A stretch of 57,429 bases of DNA from Clostridia bacterium (GCA_017626145.1 JAGAJK010000086.1:1-57429), one strand, 5' to 3'; shown: positions 7,729 through 17,642, numbered from the stretch's first letter. The notes: a model not told the origin generated them from the letters alone. Numbers and translations are program-made.

Positions 7729-7730
7729 TA

Positions 7731-9659
7731 TTATTTGTACATTACAAGATTTCTTACTCTGTTACCGGTTTCTATGGTAGTTTTTGTTGCAAATGTGCCA
7801 AAAGAATTATTTGTCGTGTTTGTATAGATATTATTACGTATTATGTTATTCTTAGCTTTTGCAATTTCGTAATTTCCTTCCTCGTCAGTAGCATCTTTTT
7901 CAGCATCATATTTTTCAACAAACTCGGGATACTGTGATTTCCATGCATCGTACCAATTACCATTTGCATCTTTGGCAACATTTGTTATATGTGCATCAAA
8001 AAATGCCATAGACTCAGCATCTGTAACCTTTGAATAATTTGGAATACTAACAGGAGAATTACATTTTATGAATATATTGTTTTCAATAATATGGTCGCTT
8101 CCACCGTGAATAAATACTGCGGTTCCTACATTATAGAAAACATTATTCCTTACAGTGTGCTGACTCAAATTATCATCGAAATAAATACAATAAGCAGCAG
8201 AACCACCATAACCAAATATGTCATGGAAATAATTTCCTTCAAACACATTTCCTCTTACAGTAAGATTTCTTCCTGTGTAACAAGCACCGCTGTCGTTAGA
8301 CATTGAACAAACGTTATAAATTTCATTTCCTTTGAATACAATATCGTTACCTGTCCAACTAAATGCCTGATGACGTATATCGTGAAGCTTATTATTTTCA
8401 ACTGTTATCCCAACACCGGTTACATTAACACATGTTGCACTAACAGCATATGTATCGACATCGTGAATATCCATTTCGGAAATTTTTGAGTTGCATCCAA
8501 TGAGATTATTTCTGTCTCCGCCACTCATAAAAATGCCGGCACCTGTGTTATATATTTCACCGCCATAAATGCTTATGTTGTTCGCACCTGCGATTTTGGC
8601 AGCATTGCTACCCACATTATAAACGCTACAGTTTTTCATAAGAATATTCTTACAGCTTGTAAATTCATATCCAATGCCGCCTGACAATGTAAAGTTAATA
8701 TTTTCGAATGTAATATTTGAAACATTTGAAGCAGTAAGGAGTGGTTCTGTTAAATTTGTAATAGTCAATGTTGTTAATCCGTCTATTGGATAGTAATAAA
8801 GAATTCCTTTAGTTCTATCGATATAATATTCCCCCGGAGCGTCTAACTCTTCAAGAAGATTTTCAACATAATAAGGCTTACCTTTTTCAGAATTTTTATA
8901 AGCACCATCTGCAAATGTAACAGTTTTTGTCTCTGTATCAACTGCTGTTATTTTTCTTGATTCAAAAGCCCACAAATACTGGAGACCACCGTACATACGT
9001 GCTGTTGATGAATTAATCCATTTAGCTGTTCCTTCATAGGTATAACTCATTACTGTAGGTTTTGTGCTTAAAATATTACCAGACAATGCCCAATCATTAT
9101 TTGGCCATCTTGCAATTGTCTGTAATTCATCATTTGCATAAAGCAATAATGATTTTTCTGAATTGGAACCGCTATACCAATGAGAACCATATGATGAAAT
9201 CCCGCAAGAATTGAGTGCAACCATTTTTACTTTACTTTGTGCTTTTGCAGGTATTTTTGCAAGAATTTCCGAATCTGTAACAGAGACAAGACTTGAAACA
9301 GGAATATTATAGTAGCTTGAGATTTCTACTTTATCTGTTCCGTAAGCTTTATATGTTATTGGGTATGCAGCACTGCCGCTGTCACGTTCAGCAAGTGTAA
9401 ATGAGGAACCGATATTATATCTTCCCTCTGTAATTACTACTGTGAAGCTCTTGTTAGGATTAAGAACCTTTGATGTTCTGATTTTATTTCTTGCTGCAGT
9501 TAATGTTGCTAATGGGCTTTCAAGCGATGTACCTGCATTTGCATCGTTACCTTTTAAAGATACATAATAAGTAGTATTATCTGCAGCAGAAACAGTAATT
9601 CCAAATAAGGAAACTAACATAATCACTGCAGTTAAAAGTGAAAATATTTTTTTATTCAT
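7731..9659 (-). CDS. Secreted right-handed parallel beta-helix protein
   Basis: This encodes 642 residues. An N-terminal signal peptide (MNKKIFSLLTAVIMLVSLFG, cleavage probably after VSA) is followed by a YYVSLKGNDANAG..SPLATLTAARNKIR entry strand, typical of GH120/GH141-like and other carbohydrate-active beta-helix proteins. Many Asn-rich coils follow (FKGNEIYNV, VRGNVFEGNYFHDI, IIENNIFIKCN). Probably an extracellular glycoside hydrolase or polysaccharide lyase, though no catalytic residues can be assigned by eye. ATG 9659 has an AAGGAGG site. It follows another secreted protein gene by 17 bases, so the two form a unit. Confidence 0.85.
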   Translation of the reverse strand: MNKKIFSLLTAVIMLVSLFGITVSAADNTTYYVSLKGNDANAGTSLESPLATLTAARNKIRTSKVLNPNKSFTVVITEGRYNIGSSFTLAERDSGSAAYPITYKAYGTDKVEISSYYNIPVSSLVSVTDSEILAKIPAKAQSKVKMVALNSCGISSYGSHWYSGSNSEKSLLLYANDELQTIARWPNNDWALSGNILSTKPTVMSYTYEGTAKWINSSTARMYGGLQYLWAFESRKITAVDTETKTVTFADGAYKNSEKGKPYYVENLLEELDAPGEYYIDRTKGILYYYPIDGLTTLTITNLTEPLLTASNVSNITFENINFTLSGGIGYEFTSCKNILMKNCSVYNVGSNAAKIAGANNISIYGGEIYNTGAGIFMSGGDRNNLIGCNSKISEMDIHDVDTYAVSATCVNVTGVGITVENNKLHDIRHQAFSWTGNDIVFKGNEIYNVCSMSNDSGACYTGRNLTVRGNVFEGNYFHDIFGYGGSAAYCIYFDDNLSQHTVRNNVFYNVGTAVFIHGGSDHIIENNIFIKCNSPVSIPNYSKVTDAESMAFFDAHITNVAKDANGNWYDAWKSQYPEFVEKYDAEKDATDEEGNYEIAKAKNNIIRNNIYTNTTNNSFGTFATKTTIETGNRVRNLVMYK

Positions 9660-9676
9660 TGTTTATCCTCCTTTAC

Positions 9677-11302
9677 TTAAAACTTACCATTGTATACATA
9701 TACTTTGAATACTCCGTTTTTAACAGTCCTGTCAATTTTAATGTCAAGATCAAAATCCTGAGCATCTTCATAATGATACTGGTCGATGTAAAGGATATTA
9801 TCAAAAGGATCCACAACTTTTACTGTCATACATGTATTTTCCTCGGTTGATCCTGATAAGCTTAATGTTTCACCATCAAGCGAGTAATCATAAAGATTAG
9901 ATAAACTACCGTCAATTGCTGAATACAGAAGTACTGATGTTACCTCACCATAAGTTTTTGGAATAATGTACGGTGACAAAGTATCTCCATTCCAAAGGTA
10001 TGTACGAGCATAGTAACCCAAATTTGCGCAATCTGCAGGAAGTTCAATACTAATTACCAGACTATCCGACTTCCCCTTTGGAATTTCATAATTCTGAGAA
10101 ACAGTGCGGTATAAATTACCTTTGTTATCATAAACTGCTGTTATAAACATAAATCTTTCTGAATCAACGCCTGGATTTATAATATCAGTTTCTGATATAA
10201 GTGTATTATTTTCTTCATTGAAAGTTACTTCAACATCGCTGATGTCAACTTTTTCATTTGAATAAGAAGCGATATAATTATCACTTCTTATTCTGTCAAG
10301 AACACCGTCTTTAAATTCCTGCTTAATATTCATACCATCAAGCTCAGGAAAATCAATTTTATAATCTCCATCTACCTTAATGGTTGAGTTTACCATAGGT
10401 CTGAATGGCGTTGCGTTTTTAGAATTAAGATTAAGCGTTCCGTAAGTATAATCAGTGCCGAAAATATATGTTCCGTTCATAAGATAAATATGCTGTGAAC
10501 CGCTTTCCAAAGCTTTTTCGTATGTAGCAAACGGAGCTTCAAATGAACCGTCGTTGGAATCATCGCCAAACTCAGATGATACATAAACATCGTCACCGCC
10601 GTAACGATAAACCTTGAAGTATCCGAATGAAGCTACCGAAGGAGTTTCGGACTGATGTGTTGCGAACGAAAACATAATTTGTTCAATATTTGCAACATTC
10701 ATAGGAATATCAACAGAACCGTCAGCAAGCTGTTTCAAAATAAGCTCCTCACCTGCTTTTGCCTGATAAAATCTGTACGTCTTGTTATCAAGGTCACATA
10801 AAAGTCTTACTTCATATTCCTGACCTTTTATCCACTGTGTATCCTGAAAGCTGTATGCATTATTATTAATACCATACGATGAATAAGTTCTCCCGTTGGC
10901 ATTAGTTGTAGGTCTTAGCAGTCCACATGTTGTTCCGTCAGAATCTACAATAAGTGGAAGCCCTCTGAACGCATACAACTGACCCGATTCAAATGTAAAG
11001 CTATAGTCAATAGCAATTACGCCGCCTGTTACAGGTGTATCAAAATTTTTGTAAACCTGTAAAAATGACGCTGTACCTGCGGCCGTTCCAACACCATCGG
11101 ACTGCATAACATAACGGCCATCAATAATCTTCCCATAAATAACATCTTTTGGTCCGTAAGTATGAGTTGAAAAACCGTTAATTACCGAACCCTTTGAAAA
11201 ATCAAGCTGAACCGGTATGTCAGAATAAGCCACAACCCCTAACGCGGAGCTTAACATACTGATTACGATAATAAACATAATCAAACTTTTAATTTTTTTC
11301 AT
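9677..11302 (-). CDS. Secreted protein with laminin-G-like N-terminal and DUF1565-like segment
   Basis: About 541 residues from ATG 11302 (GGAGGAGAG site). A signal peptide (MKKIKSLIMFIIVISMLSSA) precedes a beta-sandwich-like region with repeated aromatic strands. Around the middle is a VSSEFGDDSNDGSFEAPFATYEKALE segment that resembles the start of beta-helix carbohydrate proteins (the DUF1565-type entry motif). The C-terminal third is beta-rich with no recognised catalytic motif. Probably extracellular carbohydrate binding together with the adjacent beta-helix protein. An upstream in-frame start at 11356 would lie before the signal peptide and was rejected. Confidence 0.7.
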   Translation of the reverse strand: MKKIKSLIMFIIVISMLSSALGVVAYSDIPVQLDFSKGSVINGFSTHTYGPKDVIYGKIIDGRYVMQSDGVGTAAGTASFLQVYKNFDTPVTGGVIAIDYSFTFESGQLYAFRGLPLIVDSDGTTCGLLRPTTNANGRTYSSYGINNNAYSFQDTQWIKGQEYEVRLLCDLDNKTYRFYQAKAGEELILKQLADGSVDIPMNVANIEQIMFSFATHQSETPSVASFGYFKVYRYGGDDVYVSSEFGDDSNDGSFEAPFATYEKALESGSQHIYLMNGTYIFGTDYTYGTLNLNSKNATPFRPMVNSTIKVDGDYKIDFPELDGMNIKQEFKDGVLDRIRSDNYIASYSNEKVDISDVEVTFNEENNTLISETDIINPGVDSERFMFITAVYDNKGNLYRTVSQNYEIPKGKSDSLVISIELPADCANLGYYARTYLWNGDTLSPYIIPKTYGEVTSVLLYSAIDGSLSNLYDYSLDGETLSLSGSTEENTCMTVKVVDPFDNILYIDQYHYEDAQDFDLDIKIDRTVKNGVFKVYVYNGKF

Positions 11303-11359
11303 ATTCTCTCCTCCAATATCTCTCCAAACCCTCAATTCAGTATAACATTTTATCAAAAA

Positions 11360-12172
11360 TCAGTCAATATTTTTCTTTCCCAAATCTTTGTTTCTTTGAT
11401 ACGCTGATGTTACAGCAGAATTAACCGCACCTCTGAAGCCTGCATTTTCCAGGGAAATAACACCTGCAATAGTACTTCCGCCCGGACTACAAACCTTATC
11501 TTTTAATTTTTCAGGATGCTCACCTTCCAAAGTTTTGGCAGCAGCTCCTTTCATCATCTGCGCCGAATAAGCAATAGCTTTTTCTCTTGGCAATCCACAA
11601 GCAACCACTCCATCAGCCATAGCTTCAATAAACATATACACAAATGCAGGTCCGCATCCTGTTACCGCACAAGCCGCATCTATTAAGTTTTCGTCAAGCT
11701 TATCAAGTAAACCGACGTTACTGAATATTTTCACAAACTCACTTTCAGTCGTATGCGAAACAAGTTCGTTTGAATCGTAAACCATCACACCTTCATTTGT
11801 ATCACAAGCCATATTAGGCATTATTCTTATTAAAGGTATTCTTTTACCGAACATTTCGCATATAGAATCCATACTGACACCTGCTGCCATTGATACGACC
11901 AAAAAATCATCTTCACGATTGCAAATTTTATCTTTAATACTGTCAATAAGAATCTGATAAACCTGTGGTTTAACACCCATTACGATAATTTGTGCCTCAA
12001 GAACTTCATCAAGTGAAGCAGATACAACGTCATAATTTTCCGAATAATAATTTGCTTTTTCGGCATCTTTATCAAAAACGCAAATATCTTTTGACATAGT
12101 TGTCTGAGTTGCCGCGGTAATCAGACAGCCTCCCATATTTCCTGCACCAATAAAACCAATCTTGTACGACAT
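11360..12172 (-). CDS. proC: Pyrroline-5-carboxylate reductase
   Basis: 270 residues, the usual family length. The Rossmann motif GFIGAGNMGG is at residues 6-15, and the conserved C-terminal block AVTGCGPAFVYMFIEAMADG, with SPGGSTIAGV, forms the substrate site. It catalyses the last step of proline synthesis with NAD(P)H in the cytosol. ATG 12172 follows AAGGAG. It is the third gene of a proB-proA-proC run, 11 bases after proA. Confidence 0.96.
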   Translation of the reverse strand: MSYKIGFIGAGNMGGCLITAATQTTMSKDICVFDKDAEKANYYSENYDVVSASLDEVLEAQIIVMGVKPQVYQILIDSIKDKICNREDDFLVVSMAAGVSMDSICEMFGKRIPLIRIMPNMACDTNEGVMVYDSNELVSHTTESEFVKIFSNVGLLDKLDENLIDAACAVTGCGPAFVYMFIEAMADGVVACGLPREKAIAYSAQMMKGAAAKTLEGEHPEKLKDKVCSPGGSTIAGVISLENAGFRGAVNSAVTSAYQRNKDLGKKNID

Positions 12173-12183
12173 ATCTTTTCTCC

Positions 12184-13428
12184 TTATCTTATTTGCCCAT
12201 TTCCTTTGATTACATATTTATATGTGTTGAGTTCAAAAAGCCCCATAGGGCCTCTTGCGTGAAGCTTTTGAGTTGATATCCCCATTTCACAGCCAAGACC
12301 AAATTCGCCGCCATCAGTAAAGCGTGTTGACGCATTTACGTAAACTGCAGCACTGTCAATAAGCTTTGTAAATTTGTCAGCATTATCAGAATTCTTGGTT
12401 ATAATTGATTCACTGTGTCCTGTTGAATGAGAATTTATATGTTTAATTGCTTCATCTGCGTTATCAACAATTTTAACTGCAAGAATATAGTCAAGAAATT
12501 CTGTGTTAAAATCTTCTTCTGTTGCTAAAGTTCCGTCAATAATTTTTGCAGCTCTTTCATCAAGTCTTAATTCAACCGGATTTGTTCTTCCTTCCTGCAA
12601 TCTTTGCTTTACCTTTGGCAAAAATTCATCAGCTACCGCTGAATTAACAAGCAACACTTCTTCTGCGTTGCAAACCGATGGTCTGCTCGTTTTAGCGTTA
12701 TCAATTATATCAACAGCTTTATCGATATCTGCAGTTTCATCAACATAAATATGACAAATTCCTGTGCCTGTTTCAATACATGGAACAGTAGCATTTTCTG
12801 TGCAAGCTTTGATTAACCCTTTGCCACCTCTTGGTATAAGTAAATCAACAATACCTTTGGCATTCATAATCTCGTATGAACTTTGTCTTGAACTGTCTTC
12901 AACGATGTTTATAATATCAGGATTAACCTTACATTTTTCTATTCCTTTTTTCATGGCACAAATGATTGCCTTTGATGTTTTAAATGAATTCTGACCGCAA
13001 CGAAGAACGCATGTATTACCACTTTTAACAGCCAGAGCTGCTGCATCAGATGTAACATTCGGTCTGCTTTCATAGATAATTGCAATTAAACCTACAGGAA
13101 CAGATACTTTACTGATTTCTAAACCATTAGGCTGAATATAACTACTAAGTACCTTTCCAACCGGGTCTTCAAGCTGTGTCACTTTAATAATTCCGTCGCA
13201 CATATCGGTAATTCGTTTTTTGTCAAGCTTCAGTCTGTCAATCATAACATCACTTATAATACCGGTCGAAGCTTTTACATCTTCTTCATTAGCTTTAAGA
13301 ATGTCATCTGTACAAGCTTTAATTTCATCCGACATAGCAATAAGGACTTTATTCTTTTCATCAGTATTAAGCATATTAATATCATTATATGCATCTTTTG
13401 TTTTCTTTAAAATATCTATAGTTGTCAT
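12184..13428 (-). CDS. proA: Glutamate-5-semialdehyde dehydrogenase (gamma-glutamyl phosphate reductase)
   Basis: About 414 residues from ATG 13428, matching the typical length near 415. Family landmarks are IYESRPNVTSDAAALA, the catalytic-cysteine region ARPSVCNAEEVLLV (written here as TSRPSVCNAEEVL), and the C-terminal FGLGCEMGISTQKLHARGPMG. It reduces gamma-glutamyl phosphate to the semialdehyde for proline synthesis. The 14 extra residues of the longest frame lie within the end of proB and were not used. It starts four bases after proB ends. Confidence 0.96.
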   Translation of the reverse strand: MTTIDILKKTKDAYNDINMLNTDEKNKVLIAMSDEIKACTDDILKANEEDVKASTGIISDVMIDRLKLDKKRITDMCDGIIKVTQLEDPVGKVLSSYIQPNGLEISKVSVPVGLIAIIYESRPNVTSDAAALAVKSGNTCVLRCGQNSFKTSKAIICAMKKGIEKCKVNPDIINIVEDSSRQSSYEIMNAKGIVDLLIPRGGKGLIKACTENATVPCIETGTGICHIYVDETADIDKAVDIIDNAKTSRPSVCNAEEVLLVNSAVADEFLPKVKQRLQEGRTNPVELRLDERAAKIIDGTLATEEDFNTEFLDYILAVKIVDNADEAIKHINSHSTGHSESIITKNSDNADKFTKLIDSAAVYVNASTRFTDGGEFGLGCEMGISTQKLHARGPMGLFELNTYKYVIKGNGQIR

Positions 13429-13432
13429 AAAT

Positions 13433-14200
13433 TTACCTGCTTTCAAACCTTGTACCAATAGTTTTACCATCTACAATATCGTATAGTATTTCCGGGTTGT
13501 TACCGTTTGTTATTATCATATCTGTTCCGGCTTTTGTTGCAATCTTGGCAGCATGAATTTTTGTCACCATACCACCGGTTCCCAACGAAGAACCTTTTCC
13601 ACCGCCGAGCTTTTCAATTTCAGGTGTAATTTCCTTGACAACCGAAATTATTTGGGCATTGGAATCTAAATGAGGGTCAGCTGTATATAGTCCATCAATA
13701 TCAGACAATAGCACTAACAAATCAGCTTTTACAGAAACCGCAACAATAGCAGAAAGTGTATCATTATCACCTATTTCGATTTCCTCAACTGAAACAGTAT
13801 CGTTTTCATTAATAATTGGAATTACATCCAATTCAAGCAGTCTGAACAATGTATTTTCAAAATTATGTCTTCTTTTTTCATCTTCTACATCAGGCGCAGT
13901 AATTAAAATCTGTCCGATATTATGGTTATACTCATTAAATAACTTATCGTATGTATACATCAGTTCGCACTGTCCGATAGCGGCGGCAGCTTGTTTTGTC
14001 TCAATATCAGTTGGTTTGCCTTTAAGCCCCAACTTACCTACGCCCATACCAATAGCTCCGGAAGATACAATTATAATCTCGTGACCTGCGTTCTTTAAAT
14101 CACTTATAACCTTGCACAAATGCTCAATATGACGTATATTAAGATGTCCTGACGGATGAGCTAATGTTGATGTTCCTATTTTTATGACAATTTTCGTAAT
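13433..14200 (-). CDS. proB: Glutamate 5-kinase, short form without PUA domain
   Basis: About 255 residues of amino-acid kinase domain (VIKIGTSTLAHPSG, IIVSSGAIGMG, INENDTVS, GGMVTKIHAA). It has no C-terminal PUA domain, as in many Firmicutes. It commits glutamate to proline. The start is unusual: an AAAGGA site at 14207-14212 points, with 6-base spacing, to an ATT codon at 14200, giving (M)TKIVIKIGTST, which is where the family normally begins. The only upstream standard start in frame without the site problem is TTG 14242, which has no ribosome binding site. Confidence 0.9.
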   Translation of the reverse strand: MTKIVIKIGTSTLAHPSGHLNIRHIEHLCKVISDLKNAGHEIIIVSSGAIGMGVGKLGLKGKPTDIETKQAAAAIGQCELMYTYDKLFNEYNHNIGQILITAPDVEDEKRRHNFENTLFRLLELDVIPIINENDTVSVEEIEIGDNDTLSAIVAVSVKADLLVLLSDIDGLYTADPHLDSNAQIISVVKEITPEIEKLGGGKGSSLGTGGMVTKIHAAKIATKAGTDMIITNGNNPEILYDIVDGKTIGTRFESR

Positions 14201-14292
14201 TATCAGTCCTTTCAAAAGTTGACAATCAATACCAAAATTCAACTATACGTATCTTTTAAATTTTAACATATAAACAAAATATTTGCAATGCT

Positions 14293-14805
14293 TTATTTTT
14301 CTATTCCAATTCTACATTTTATTCCTTTATCAAAATGATGTTTAACTTTTTTCATTTCTGTGATACATTCTGCTTTATCAAATATTTCTTTATCAAAGCT
14401 ATGACCCGTAATAACTATTTCAAGCGATGTGGGTTTATCAGACAGTAACTTCATAACTGTAGTGCGGTCTACACATCCAAGTTGAAGAGCATCTAAAAGC
14501 TCATCCAATATTATCATATCGTACTTAACACTTTGTTCAATCAGTTTATTTAAAACCTCAGCAGCACTTTTTTTAGCATAAATACGCTCATTTTCACTTA
14601 AAGTATTCCAAAAACCGTAGTTATATTCCGGCAGTAATATATCAAAAGGCAGTTCATTGAAAAACTCACCGCTATCTGTGTTTTTCAAAAATGCAGCATA
14701 AAGAACCTTATAACCTCTTCCTGCACATCTCAAAGCTTGTCCTAATGCTGCTGTGGTTTTACCTTTTCCGTCACCATAATATATTTGAATTATACCGTTA
14801 TCCAT
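14293..14805 (-). CDS. cobO: Cob(I)yrinic acid a,c-diamide adenosyltransferase
   Basis: 170 residues of the CobO/BtuR/CobA-type P-loop fold: Walker A is IYYGDGKGKTTAALGQALR at the N-terminus, with YDMIILDELLDALQLG as the Walker-B-like block and EIVITGH near the end. It transfers the adenosyl group from ATP to cobalt in corrinoids. No other cobalamin genes are nearby, so it may salvage corrinoid. ATG 14805 has a GGAGAAAA site. A good sigma-A promoter (TTGTAT-17-TATAAT) lies upstream. Confidence 0.92.
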   Translation of the reverse strand: MDNGIIQIYYGDGKGKTTAALGQALRCAGRGYKVLYAAFLKNTDSGEFFNELPFDILLPEYNYGFWNTLSENERIYAKKSAAEVLNKLIEQSVKYDMIILDELLDALQLGCVDRTTVMKLLSDKPTSLEIVITGHSFDKEIFDKAECITEMKKVKHHFDKGIKCRIGIEK

Positions 14806-14871
14806 AAATTTTCTCCATTCATATTTTGAATATATAACAAAATCGCTGTCAACTTGTATTTGTATGAAAAC

Positions 14872-14900
14872 ATTATAACATACTTCACCAAAATATACAA
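14872..14900 (-). promoter_or_regulatory. Sigma-A promoter for cobO (and possibly proBAC)
   Basis: On the minus strand, -35 TTGTAT (14895-14900) and -10 TATAAT (14872-14877) are separated by exactly 17 bases. It faces cobO. Confidence 0.75.
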
Positions 14901-14917
14901 TTTAATCTTATAATATA

Positions 14918-14946
14918 TTGATATAAAACATAGCTTATGATATAAT
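14918..14946 (+). promoter_or_regulatory. Sigma-A promoter for phosphoesterase gene
   Basis: -35 TTGATA (14918-14923) and -10 TATAAT (14941-14946) are separated by 17 bases, 24 bases before the ATG at 14971. It is divergent from the cobO promoter. Confidence 0.82.
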
Positions 14947-14970
14947 TTAAAAAATTAGTGAGGTGTTTTT

Positions 14971-16077
14971 ATGCGAATTTATACCGATAATGATTATTCA
15001 AAAGCTTACTCGTGGGCGGAAGCAAGCACAAATTTGGAATATCCTGATTACCTTAAAACAGAAACTAAACGCGCCTTAAATTCCTTGAAATCATTTCAAG
15101 GAGAAAATGTTTTTAACATAGCATTCATAACAGACATCCATTATACAATGAAAGATTTAAACCGGTTAAGAATGAAAAGAATACTGAACGTGTATTCTGA
15201 AATTGCGGAAAAAATAAAAATTGAAAGGCTTGTTTTGGGCGGAGACCATATTTGTGATGCATGCAAAGAATATAAAATCGATGCTTTCATTGATCTGAAA
15301 AATCAATTTGGCAATATAAAGTTTTATCCTATAAATGGTAATCACGATGATGGAACCATATGGGATATGAAATTAAAAAACGAAATTTCACTTCATCATT
15401 TGCTACCTGAAGAAAGGTATGAAATTTTCTATAAAGATGCAAATCCTGATAGTAATAATTTATACTATTACTCTGATGACAAACCAAACAAAGTACGTCA
15501 TATATTCCTCGACTCAAACGATATCGATTACATATTTGATAATGGTAAGCTGAGATATCGTGGTCAGGATATGTTTGCTTTTTCACAAAATCAAATTGAC
15601 TGGCTTTTGAATGATGCTTTAAAATTTGAAGAATTTGGTTGGAGCATTATGTTTTATCTGCATGGTATCCCACATGAAAATCAAAAGGAAAAAATGGAAA
15701 AAAATATGTGGAAAAATGTAACAGTGCTTTACAATGTTCTCGATGCTTATAAAAATGCTGCAGATGTAGATTATTCTTTTGGTGAAGGTGATTTCAAAAG
15801 ACAAATAATTGCTGATTTTTCATCTTATAAACGAGGTGAAATAATTGCATGCGTATCCGGGGATACCCATAAAAATATGGAATGTATCAGCAATTCAGGT
15901 TATGCTTGTATCACACAGCAGAATGCATTTCCGTTTTACTACGATCCACCTGAAACAGAAAGACGTGATGGTGATAAAACTGAAGTCGCTTTGGCAATTA
16001 TTACAGTTGACAAGAACAAGAGAAGCATTTACGTTACTCGTCTTGGAAAAGGTGAAGATGCAAAATTAAATTATTAA
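14971..16077 (+). CDS. Calcineurin-like metallophosphoesterase
   Basis: 368 residues. The metal-binding motifs are in order: D-x-H in IAFITDIHYT (about residue 54), GGDH in LVLGGDHICDA, GNHDDG in FYPINGNHDDG, and later His residues in YLHGIPH and GDTHKN. No signal peptide or membrane segment is evident, so the protein is probably cytosolic and acts on a phosphoester of unknown identity. A single gene between its own promoter and a terminator. ATG 14971 has GTGAGGTG upstream. Confidence 0.88.
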   Translation: MRIYTDNDYSKAYSWAEASTNLEYPDYLKTETKRALNSLKSFQGENVFNIAFITDIHYTMKDLNRLRMKRILNVYSEIAEKIKIERLVLGGDHICDACKEYKIDAFIDLKNQFGNIKFYPINGNHDDGTIWDMKLKNEISLHHLLPEERYEIFYKDANPDSNNLYYYSDDKPNKVRHIFLDSNDIDYIFDNGKLRYRGQDMFAFSQNQIDWLLNDALKFEEFGWSIMFYLHGIPHENQKEKMEKNMWKNVTVLYNVLDAYKNAADVDYSFGEGDFKRQIIADFSSYKRGEIIACVSGDTHKNMECISNSGYACITQQNAFPFYYDPPETERRDGDKTEVALAIITVDKNKRSIYVTRLGKGEDAKLNY

Positions 16078-16113
16078 TAAAATTGAGTAAGCTTTGTGCT
16101 TACTCAATTTTAA
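16077..16113. terminator. Bidirectional terminator between phosphoesterase and spoIVA
   Basis: A perfect 12-bp stem, AATTGAGTAAGC (16081-16092) with GCTTACTCAATT (16098-16109), has a 5-base loop and A/T tracts on both sides. It serves the convergent genes. Confidence 0.88.
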
Positions 16114-16133
16114 TATACAGTATCGTAATGTTT

Positions 16134-17612
16134 TTATAATATTATGCAAATGAGTCCGCCGCTACCCTCATTAACAATTTTCTGTAGTGTTTCCTGAAGC
16201 TTTAACTGGGCATCAGGCGACATTCTGTAAAGTTTATTATTTAAGCCTTCATTTACAAGTTCGCTCAATGTTTTTCCAAAAATATTCGAACTCCATATTT
16301 TCGATGGATCGTTCTCGAATTCCTCAAGCAAATAATGAACCAATTCTTCAGATTGCCTTTCAGTACCCACAATTGGGTTTACTTCTGTTTCAATATCTGC
16401 TTTTATCATATGAATTGATGGTGCTGATGCTTTAAGACGCACACCAAACTTTCCTCCCTGCTTCACAATTTCAGGCTCTTGCATAGATAACTGATCTATT
16501 GTAGGTGTAACAATCCCATATCCCCTTTGTTCAACCTCCTGAAGTGCATACGAAACTTTATCATATTCGCTTTTGATAGCAGATAATTTTTTAATAAGAG
16601 CAAGCAAATCCTGCTGACTGTTAATTTCGAAGCCTGACTGTTCACCAAGAATCTTATAATACAAACCATCAACAGCAACAAGTTTAACATCTACACTTCC
16701 AACACCCAAATCGATTTTTTGTACTGAATAGTTTTCTATACAGTCTGAATGCTGAAAATGATGCATTACCTTTTCAACATCACTTACTTTTTCAATATCT
16801 TGCAACGTTTTTACTATTAATTCTGTAACATTCTCATTTACCCAATGTGAATCCTCAAGAGAATCCATCCAATCAGGTAGGTGAATTTTAATTTCTTTAA
16901 GCGGAAATTCAAAAAGAACAGATTCTATTATTTCATTAACATTTTCTGCACTTAATGTGGCACAGTTACAAGAAACTACTTTAACATCATATTTATTCAT
17001 CAAAGCTTGTTTTCTTTCAGAAGCAAAGATAGAATCAGGCTCAGCACTGTTCAATAATACAATAAAAGGTTTACCGAGTTCCTTTAATTCACTGATAACA
17101 CGTTCTTCAGCTTCATAATAGCTTTCTGCCGGAATATCGGTAATTGTGCCGTCGGTAGTGACAACGATGCCTATATTAGAATGCTCCGCTATAACTTTTC
17201 TTGTCCCTATTTCCGCTGCCTGTGTAAAAGGCATCTGCTCATCGCTCCAAGGTGTTGAAACCATACGTGGTTGTTCATCTTCTAAATAGCCTACGGCGTC
17301 GTTAATAATGTACCCGACACAATCTATCATCCTTACATTTAAACCTGCGTTACCATTAATTTTAATATTAACGCCCTGTTCTGGTATAAATTTAGGTTCT
17401 GTAGTCATTATTGTCTTTCCTGCTGAACTTTGAGGCAATTCGTCAATCGTTCTTTCACGTCGATAATTATCGGAAATATTAGGAATTACAAGCTGTTCCA
17501 TAAACCTTTTAATAAAGGTTGACTTTCCCGTTCTGACAGGCCCTACAACGCCTATGTAAACATCACCGTCGGAACGTGTTGCTATATCCTGATAAATATT
17601 GTATTCACTCAT
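16134..17612 (-). CDS. spoIVA: Stage IV sporulation protein A (coat basement-layer ATPase)
   Basis: 492 residues, the normal SpoIVA length. The N-terminal TRAFAC-type P-loop is GVVGPVRTGKSTFIKRF with Walker B VRMIDCVGYI. The middle and C-terminal domains end in the hydrophobic GSGGLICIIL tail that docks on SpoVM at the forespore surface. It polymerises with ATP hydrolysis to form the platform for coat assembly. Start ATG 17612 has a GGAGGAG site. A sigma-E-like promoter lies just upstream, as expected for a mother-cell gene. Confidence 0.97.
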   Translation of the reverse strand: MSEYNIYQDIATRSDGDVYIGVVGPVRTGKSTFIKRFMEQLVIPNISDNYRRERTIDELPQSSAGKTIMTTEPKFIPEQGVNIKINGNAGLNVRMIDCVGYIINDAVGYLEDEQPRMVSTPWSDEQMPFTQAAEIGTRKVIAEHSNIGIVVTTDGTITDIPAESYYEAEERVISELKELGKPFIVLLNSAEPDSIFASERKQALMNKYDVKVVSCNCATLSAENVNEIIESVLFEFPLKEIKIHLPDWMDSLEDSHWVNENVTELIVKTLQDIEKVSDVEKVMHHFQHSDCIENYSVQKIDLGVGSVDVKLVAVDGLYYKILGEQSGFEINSQQDLLALIKKLSAIKSEYDKVSYALQEVEQRGYGIVTPTIDQLSMQEPEIVKQGGKFGVRLKASAPSIHMIKADIETEVNPIVGTERQSEELVHYLLEEFENDPSKIWSSNIFGKTLSELVNEGLNNKLYRMSPDAQLKLQETLQKIVNEGSGGLICIIL

Positions 17613-17642
17613 AAAACTCCTCCATATAATACTTTTTGGTAA

